From assembly GCA_033085395.1 (NCBI GenBank), contig JANQBS010000123.1:52263-116262 (forward strand): a stretch of 64,000 nucleotides of DNA, given 5' to 3'. The DNA is from Xanthoparmelia taractica (Eukaryota > Ascomycota > Lecanoromycetes > Lecanorales > Parmeliaceae). The notes under the pieces were generated by a model. It saw only the letters and a program-made list of their open reading frames with translations. It did not search any database and was not told where the DNA came from. A program made the translations under genes and the position numbers. This document shows, piece by piece, positions 57,923 to 64,000 of this stretch (within the stretch, counting starts at the first letter, position 1; each line of letters starts with the position of its first letter).

Positions 57923-60193
57923 TCACCTTACCGTCCAGGAACTGCCTGGAGATGAAGAGAGGGAGCGGTAAGGTGGCGTCGCGGTTGTTGCGACCCCAAG
58001 ATGACGGACTCTCCTGGTGCCGGGAGTGCCGGGAGTGCCGATAGCTTCCTGATGTCGACGAGTCTGAGACATTCCTCTCTCGACTTGGCTTGAATATTCT
58101 ACTGAGCCCTCGTCTGCGAGATTTTCCTTTGGTATATCTGTGCCAGGAGAAGCAGGGTTCATACGAACGATCTTCTTAATCAGCGGAGTCCTGCCAGGAA
58201 GATCTTCATGCACAGTAACCGCAGAGTCTGCCCTCGACTTGCGCTTTCTCGCTTTCGAATCCGTCTTGGGAGTCCGTGGCTCATCACATTTACCGCGAGG
58301 GCCAACGAGAAGACCCGACGCCGTTCTCTCTTTTTTAGTATGGACAGCTCCGGTCAGTCCACGATCAGACGAGGTGTTTAGATCCACGGCCTTAACTTCG
58401 GGAGCAACGGAGTTGACAGCCTTGTTCGGATGGGCGAGGACTGATCCAGCAGGTTCAGAATCTTTCGAATCGCTCGACAGCAAATCAGCCGCATCTTCAT
58501 GACTAGGTTCCTTTCTCAAATACTGCTCGGCGGGCAGCAACAGCTCGTCGAGTGCTGCATCGCTCATTATCGAAAAGGGGACGTGTTCTCCTCGCATGCT
58601 CTCTATCAGAGTATCCTCGGTTTCGGTAATTGCACCTCTCCCGCTATCATCCTCACGATCGGAGTCTTCCAAGACCGTCGGCAATCTTAGACAGGGCTTG
58701 CTGGAAACTATCTCTTCATTCGTGACATTTTGCATACTTGTAGGCGTTCTGGCTTGGCTCTTATCTTGACCCTTGGAAATATTGTATGTCGCCTCCGAAT
58801 TTTGATTTCCTCTTTCGGATGTGAATTCTATGATGTTGGAACCGGTGTAGATCGTAGTTCCCTTTAGGACACTGTCCCTTTGATGTCTCCAGTATCTTGA
58901 GCCCGACTTCATCTCGTAGACATCGAATCCTTCGGTCTTTGATACCGTCGAGCACTGTTTGCTGTGGGTCTTTTTGAAGGATGCTGACGTGATGAATGTT
59001 TTGCTTAAAGCGGCTGGTTGTAATCTAGACTTCATTCGCTTTGCAGCAGCCTTTGGACGAAGGATAGAATCTATGACATGATAGCTAGAGAAAGCAGTCA
59101 GCATTGGCATGGACCGAGGACGGATTGAGTCACCATACTTCATATCGTAGTTCGGCGGTCCCTTTTTAGAGAACGATACTCGTGCGGATCGGCGTGGACT
59201 TGGAGTGATTGACGCGGTCGTGCTTTCGAGTTCAGAAGCTCTGTCGGCACCTTGACCGTGGTCAAAACTCGTGCTGATACTTGGGGAGTCTTCATCCTTA
59301 AGTGTAGAAGAAGATTCACTGAATCTGCGAATATTCTTGCTATGGTTATCGTCTGCCACAGCTCTCGTTGAGGAAGCATTTTCCTTTAGCATTTGGTCTA
59401 AGGGATGCCATTTCGCGCTGTAGATTGGCCTCTTCTTTAGGTGAATGTTGCGCGATGACCGACGCCGATGCGGGTTTGGTGAAATCACCTTGCTTAGAGC
59501 TTCATCTTCGTCATCTTCAACACTCTCTACTTTACTGTCACGGAACTCTTCTGGGACTTGTTCTCCGTTCGCTCGCCTCGTTGCTGAAAAATTGGGTCGA
59601 AGGATATCGTCCATTGGATGGTACTCCATGTCGTAGCTCACGGTGCTGCGTCCATGTCCACGCGTGTGTCGCTGACATTGTCTTGGGGGTTCATCGTCGT
59701 TCTGTAACGGATTTGACTTGTTGAAGGCTCGAGGCGAAGGAGCTATGATGTTGTGAGCGTCAATGCCTGCCATATTCGCCTTCCGCTTGACCGTCTTCCA
59801 CTCTCCAGCCTGACTTGGTACATCAATGTTCGACAGAGTGGTTTCTTTACGACAGCCTAGGTCTTTGACTTTGAAGGTAGCGCTGCTTGTGTCATCATCG
59901 GATTCGCCAGAGGCACCATGGAGCTCGTCGTCACTGGAGTTATCCGAGGTACTGGACTTATCCGAGGCTTCACCGGTGCCAGCCTTGCTACCTGGGCTCG
60001 GACGACTTGGACACCGCTCAGTGGTAGTGGCATCACCAGTGGACTCATCAGAGTCATCACTGAGATCATGCTCAGAGTCTGAAAGGACGACACGCCTGTT
60101 CTGTAAAGCATCAACGGTCAGCGAACATTACGGATATCAAGCACGTAGCTAGGAGTTTGATCAATAGCCACTGACATTTCTTGGACGCTTCAT
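57923..60193 (-). CDS. Large disordered protein with HPMD-type repeats
   Basis: Predicted 731-aa protein. An 18-nt first exon (60193-60176, MKRPRN) joins through a 75-nt intron to 60100-57923; the frame upstream of the obvious internal Met is open and acidic/serine-rich (VVLSDSEHDLSDDSDES), so the longer start is preferred. About residue 160 onward it carries spaced repeats: YDMEYHPMDDILRPN (near 162), YSAKWHPLDQMLKEN (near 232), and a third split into YDMKY (near 325) and YHVIDSILRPKAA (near 346). Each is followed by small and basic residues, e.g. SATRR or AAKRMKSR. Basic patches (RKRKSR) suggest a nuclear location. No enzyme domain is visible; function unknown. Confidence 0.72.
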
Positions 60194-61044
60194 CGTAATG
60201 GCTGCGGCTGTCTTTCTTAAAGTTTTGCAAATTCTCTGGAGCTCAAACTTTCCCCTGTCATCAAATAGCTCTTAGAACTTGCCCATACTCCAAGCGAGGA
60301 ATGGTTCGATGGATGTCCCTGAGCAGAGGGACAGCTTTCTGAGCCAACCTTTGCGTTGGCCAGACATTCAAAGTCTCCACTGAGACCGAGATTTTACCAC
60401 TTTGAATGCCAAAACCCTTCAATGTCTGGAAGCCTTAGGCATGGCATGGGACTTGGGAAAGTACCGTGCTGGAAGCTAGGCAAGAGGCGATTTGGGAAGG
60501 CTAGACTGGAAGAGACGGTGGTAGGAGAGGTGAAAATCTTGCGGTTTTGAGAGTGAAGTCAACCTTTGCCAAGATTCACTAAGGATTCTGGACATCACAT
60601 CAAGATGCATACTTAGCCACTGAAACTTGACATTGGTCTGGATAGTAGAAATAGAGCGGGCAAGACTTGGAACGTTTGGGCAGTGGCAGTTGATCCTGCC
60701 AAACTCTCTTCGAGTCCATCACCAAAACAGGGCAGCAGGCTCATTCATCACCAACTGAATCACGTCAGGGGTGAATCAAGGCACAAGTTCATGTTGTTGT
60801 TATCCCTTCAAAGGAGACTGACTATGCTTGTCATTAATGGCTTATAGCGCATGAGAAGCAGCACAGAGCGCCGATGGTCAAAGCAAGCCATGTTGAGTAC
60901 TGCAGATACGCTCACCGGATGATATCATTGTCGCCATCGCTCAAATAACACGAAGCAAAGCAAAGAGTGTCCAGCTATTCCAGATACCGAGCCACAGAAG
61001 ATCCAACTTAACATTATGTCGCAAAGGTTGGCAAGCTGGAGAAA
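60194..61044. other. Intergenic, 5' region of the HPMD-repeat gene
   Basis: About 850 bp. Short frames only; presumed promoter of the repeat-protein gene and 3' flank of the next minus-strand gene. Confidence 0.5.
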
Positions 61045-62076
61045 TCATACTCTCCTTATCCGCGGTTTGATTGCTGACAGATCGATTTGCACAGACTCTG
61101 CATCGGACCCATCATCGATCTCAATCACATCAGTCCCTGTTGAGTTGAACTGCTTCAGCGGTGGTGGAGGGTTCACTTTCGTCTCGACACTTTTCATCAC
61201 TGACAGCTGCTCTCCCGGGACCAGCTCCGCCGATGACCTTTTCTGTTCCTGTTCTCGCGCTCTCTCCTCCTTCAGCCTATCCACTTCTCGTTTCGATATT
61301 TCTTGACAATGCTCGAATTTCTTCCTCATGCCGTCGATCTCGAGTCGACAATCTCCGTCCCGCAGGAACTGATGTGCAGCCACTTCGCACAGGGTCTGAG
61401 TGGTCTCGAGGTCTCCGTCTGCTTCGTCAAAAGATGACAGATTGTCATCGGCACCCAAGCCTGGGCCAGGTGTCCTACGTCCGAGGCCGACTTTCAACAT
61501 CTTGGGGCTCAGGGTTAAAATCTCTCGAGCGGCAGGGTATGAGCTCTCCCCCATGTCTAGTGAGGCCATGCGTGCTTTGAAAGTGGCGGCTATCTTGCCT
61601 TTACGAAGGTTGTTGCGCGCGCTGGCAATGCTGCGGAAGAGGGATTCAAAAGCTTCTTGGACGGCAGAATCATAGTAGACGACTACCATGCTTCTGGTAC
61701 GGTATCGTGGCTGTTCTGAAATGAGAGATGCGTTTGATCCTTTCCGCTTTCGTACGAGGGCGACGTTGCTGACGGTATTCCGAGCGCGAAATGCGTGGGG
61801 GAGGCATCGGTGTGAAGGATTGGGCGGTACATAGACGTCGGTAGGTATGGCGGCAGTCTCTCCCTCAATGGCGGAGGGATGGACGAGACCATCGCGAAGA
61901 GATTCGGTGGAAAGGTTCTTTTTCTTGAGCAGCTTGTTGCCCATACGGGCCATTTCTAAGAAGCGGGCATTGTGCTCCGCCACTTGGACAGTGAGGTCGT
62001 CAAGCTTTGAAAGCCATGAGGGCACGCTGTCGTTGAGATGGACAAAGCTCTCTAGCGGGTCCATTGCCGAAGCCAT
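61045..62076 (-). CDS. Conserved-looking protein of unknown function, 343 aa
   Basis: Intronless frame from the ATG at 62076. The N-terminal third looks helical (WLSKLDDLTVQVAEHNARFLEMARMGNKLLKKK). A central core RSMVVVYYDSAVQEAFESL followed by RSIASARNNLRKGKIAA looks conserved. A C-terminal coiled coil (KREVDRLKEERAREQEQKR) and an acidic, SUMO-interaction-like string (TDVIEIDDGSD) come next. No signal peptide. I do not recognise a named family; the charged, helical make-up suggests a nuclear scaffold or adaptor, which is inference. Confidence 0.7.
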   Translation of the reverse strand: MASAMDPLESFVHLNDSVPSWLSKLDDLTVQVAEHNARFLEMARMGNKLLKKKNLSTESLRDGLVHPSAIEGETAAIPTDVYVPPNPSHRCLPHAFRARNTVSNVALVRKRKGSNASLISEQPRYRTRSMVVVYYDSAVQEAFESLFRSIASARNNLRKGKIAATFKARMASLDMGESSYPAAREILTLSPKMLKVGLGRRTPGPGLGADDNLSSFDEADGDLETTQTLCEVAAHQFLRDGDCRLEIDGMRKKFEHCQEISKREVDRLKEERAREQEQKRSSAELVPGEQLSVMKSVETKVNPPPPLKQFNSTGTDVIEIDDGSDAESVQIDLSAIKPRIRRV

Positions 62077-62384
62077 GAGGGCAGGAAAGGGGAGTAGCAC
62101 AGGATGGCGCTAGAGTGCAAGCGATGGTGTGATGCAACCCATCAATTATCGTCAAGTCATGAATGCATATCCGGGTTTCATCATTACTTCAACATCGCTG
62201 TCGTGATCATTTGTTCCGGGGGAGTAAGGTTCGGCAAGCGGAGGAAGGAAGGAGAGAAGATGACGTGGGTGAAAAGAGGTAGGGCGGGGGGGTGGAAATG
62301 GGGGAGGAAGGATTGGAGTGTGCGTTGCGACGTTTTTCGATGTCAATTGATCGAGATGGTATGTGCTGTATGCATAGATGATAG

Positions 62385-62416
<32 letters not shown>

Positions 62417-62427
62417 ATGATGATGAG
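62385..62427. repeat. (GAT)n microsatellite
   Basis: About 14 consecutive GAT-type units with one TAT interruption, in the 5' flank of the 343-aa protein gene about 310 bp upstream of its start codon. Confidence 0.9.
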
Positions 62428-63923
62428 TAAAAGGAGATGGGTAAAGGGGAAAGTAGTAGAGTAGAGTAAGAGTGAGGGTAGAGTAGAGAAACGTTCGGAC
62501 GGGTCTTGCAGAACATAGTCTGGAAGCGGAGGTGGGAGGGAGACTAAGGGATCGGCAGAGGCGTTTCCCGAACCAGTTTTAGCGCCATCATTTCTCAAAT
62601 TCCTTTTTCACTTCTTTTTCTCCCTCTTTATTATTTCTCATTTGTTCGCCGGCTTGGCTTTGCCGATCATTTACTTATCATGATCCTGTCTGTACCTTGA
62701 TTATTTTGATGATCATTCATTGTTATTTAAACCCAATGTACTTTTACTCTTTTTTACTACTCTTCTAGCATGACCTTTAATATAAACATTATTGTGACAG
62801 TGACAGCTTAGATCTTCCCACGTGTCTGCCTATAGCCTAGCCAACCTTTCCAACATCATACCGACGTCAAAACAAACCAAGTGGAAAGCTTGTTGACTAC
62901 GACCAAGGTAAATGGACGAAGTACAGACAGTCACCTAATCAATAATGGAAAAGGGAAGTGGGGACTGGAAGACAGGATAGCATCCAGTGTATGTTATTGA
63001 TATTATGAGTTTGACAGAATTGTGAATTAATGATTCAGTATATAATCAAAGACTCGAGAAACATGGCTTGCTTCTATTTGCTTTCAGGGATTTGTTTCAT
63101 TGGGGAATGGCTTTCGGCAGTGCCGGGTGCTAAACAACTAAAGCAATTCGAAATCCCTCTGCTCCGTATAGTCTATACCTTAACGGAGGATGCACCTAAT
63201 CGACTAGTGACAACGAATGCATGCCACCTCACCACTTTGAACCAAAGGATGTGGGCGGGAAGATGATGGGGAGCTGCTCCTTGGTTGGTCCGTTTGATTG
63301 GTTGAATGATTATCGTTTATTATGCGCCTAGATTGCAGTAATAAATGAGTAGCCACTACATTATTATTGTATATCCACTGTTTGTACTTTGTAGAAGTAC
63401 TTGCTGCCAACGACTTTGTCCAAAAAGATGGCGGCATCTGCGTTATCATTCAATCCCGTCGCAGCCGCTCCAAGCCCGGCCCGCACGACGGACGGGAGGG
63501 GAGGGCTTCCAGGCTTCCACTTTCCCTGTCCCGCTTTGACCTGCCACGCGGATGACAGGGTCCAGGGTGAGAGGAAAAAGGAGAGCGAATTTATGTATGG
63601 AAGTAATCGTTTGCTCAAGTATTTAGTATCAGGTGGATCATGGGTCGAATCGAGTATTCAAATCCAGTCCGACTCCTCTTTCGCTACTTACTTAGATAAT
63701 AATAACAATAACAATAATAAAGAATACTTACTACGCAGCTCTCGCGCGCGTCTCACTGCTTGTGCTTGTCGCACTTAGTCGTACTGTAGTCCGTTACGGC
63801 AGAAAAGGCCCCTATCGATTACGCCCTGCATATGATTATGCTTGATGACGGCAGGGGAGCGGTGCGCTTCAATCACCGCCCAACGCCTTCAAAAAGGTCA
63901 GGAGGGGGAGGGCCAGCCTCTAG

Positions 63924-63926
<3 letters not shown>

Positions 63927-64000
<74 letters not shown>
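63927..64000. repeat. (TTA)n microsatellite, truncated by window end
   Basis: An uninterrupted run of about 24 TTA units reaches the last base of the window, so the true length is unknown. It may also mark an assembly edge. Confidence 0.95.

Larger units (their letters stand above)
62077..64000. other. Gene-poor right end of the window
   Basis: About 1.9 kb. No convincing coding gene; the frame at 63401-63778 contains a run of asparagine codons from a microsatellite and lacks family features. Two microsatellites are listed separately. A gene beyond the window could have its promoter here. Confidence 0.5.

Noticed and set aside
62152..62598. 148-codon minus-strand frame
   Set aside because: Its core is a poly-isoleucine run produced by the GAT microsatellite.
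63401..63778. 125-codon plus-strand frame near the right end
   Set aside because: Contains a poly-asparagine run from an AAT/AAC microsatellite and no family features.
1..64000. CRISPR array, biosynthetic cluster or novel multi-gene system
   Set aside because: No regular spacer-repeat array, no PKS/NRPS/terpene enzymes and no group of genes with a shared new function were seen; the genes are mostly conserved eukaryotic housekeeping genes.

Overview
The window looks like nuclear DNA of a filamentous ascomycete (Pezizomycotina, most likely a Dothideomycete; the class is inference). The evidence is: compact genes with 43-141 nt introns, nearly all GT-AG with CTAAC/CTGAC-like branch sites; a set of conserved fungal housekeeping proteins; and a large AT-rich block in which CpA/TpG is almost absent while CpG survives, which is the mark of repeat-induced point mutation (RIP).

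Region 1 (about 1-15,600) is a RIP-degraded isochore with no intact gene. Short GC-normal islands in it are small repeats that escaped RIP: a fold-back/MITE element (1558-2166) with a third arm copy at 9475-9632, a Tc1/mariner-type MITE with TA target duplication (9165-9435), a probable solo LTR with 5-bp target duplication (10902-11065), and a complete 440-bp TRIM with 96-bp LTRs and TAACT duplications (14804-15243). Two diverged copies of one larger element lie near 0.4-1.1 kb and 14.0-14.6 kb.

Region 2 (15.8-37.4 kb) is a dense housekeeping block: FIG4 phosphoinositide phosphatase (+), TTI2 (-), tRNA CCA-transferase CCA1 (-), U1A/U2B''-type RRM protein (+), V-ATPase subunit D VMA8 (-), SYF1 splicing factor (+), a GBF1/GEA-type Arf-GEF (-) and an Anp1/Van1/Mnn9-family mannosyltransferase (-). 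FIG4 appears to use two GC-AG introns and the RRM gene has a 7-nt micro-exon.

Region 3 (37.4-41 kb) is gene-poor and holds a decayed Dal5-like MFS transporter pseudogene. Region 4 (41-54.5 kb) has exosome subunit MTR3 (+), a mitochondrial thioredoxin-like protein with an 11-nt micro-exon (+), a secreted orphan (+), NBP35 (-), phosphatidylethanolamine methyltransferase CHO2 (+), an ARC1-type tRNA-binding cofactor (+) and a small conserved protein (-).

Region 5 (54.5-64 kb) is lineage-specific in character: a second secreted orphan (+), a coiled-coil protein (-), a 731-aa disordered protein with HPMD-type repeats (-) and a 343-aa unknown protein (-), ending in a TTA microsatellite that runs off the window.

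The genes do not form a pathway; most are single-copy housekeeping functions (membrane traffic and lipids: FIG4, GEA, CHO2, VMA8; RNA: CCA1, RRM protein, SYF1, MTR3, ARC1; Fe-S: NBP35). No secondary-metabolite cluster, CRISPR or new multi-gene system was seen. The octamer GTAAGGTA recurs upstream of several genes. Gene models are reading-frame-consistent splice predictions made by eye; lengths follow from those splices.
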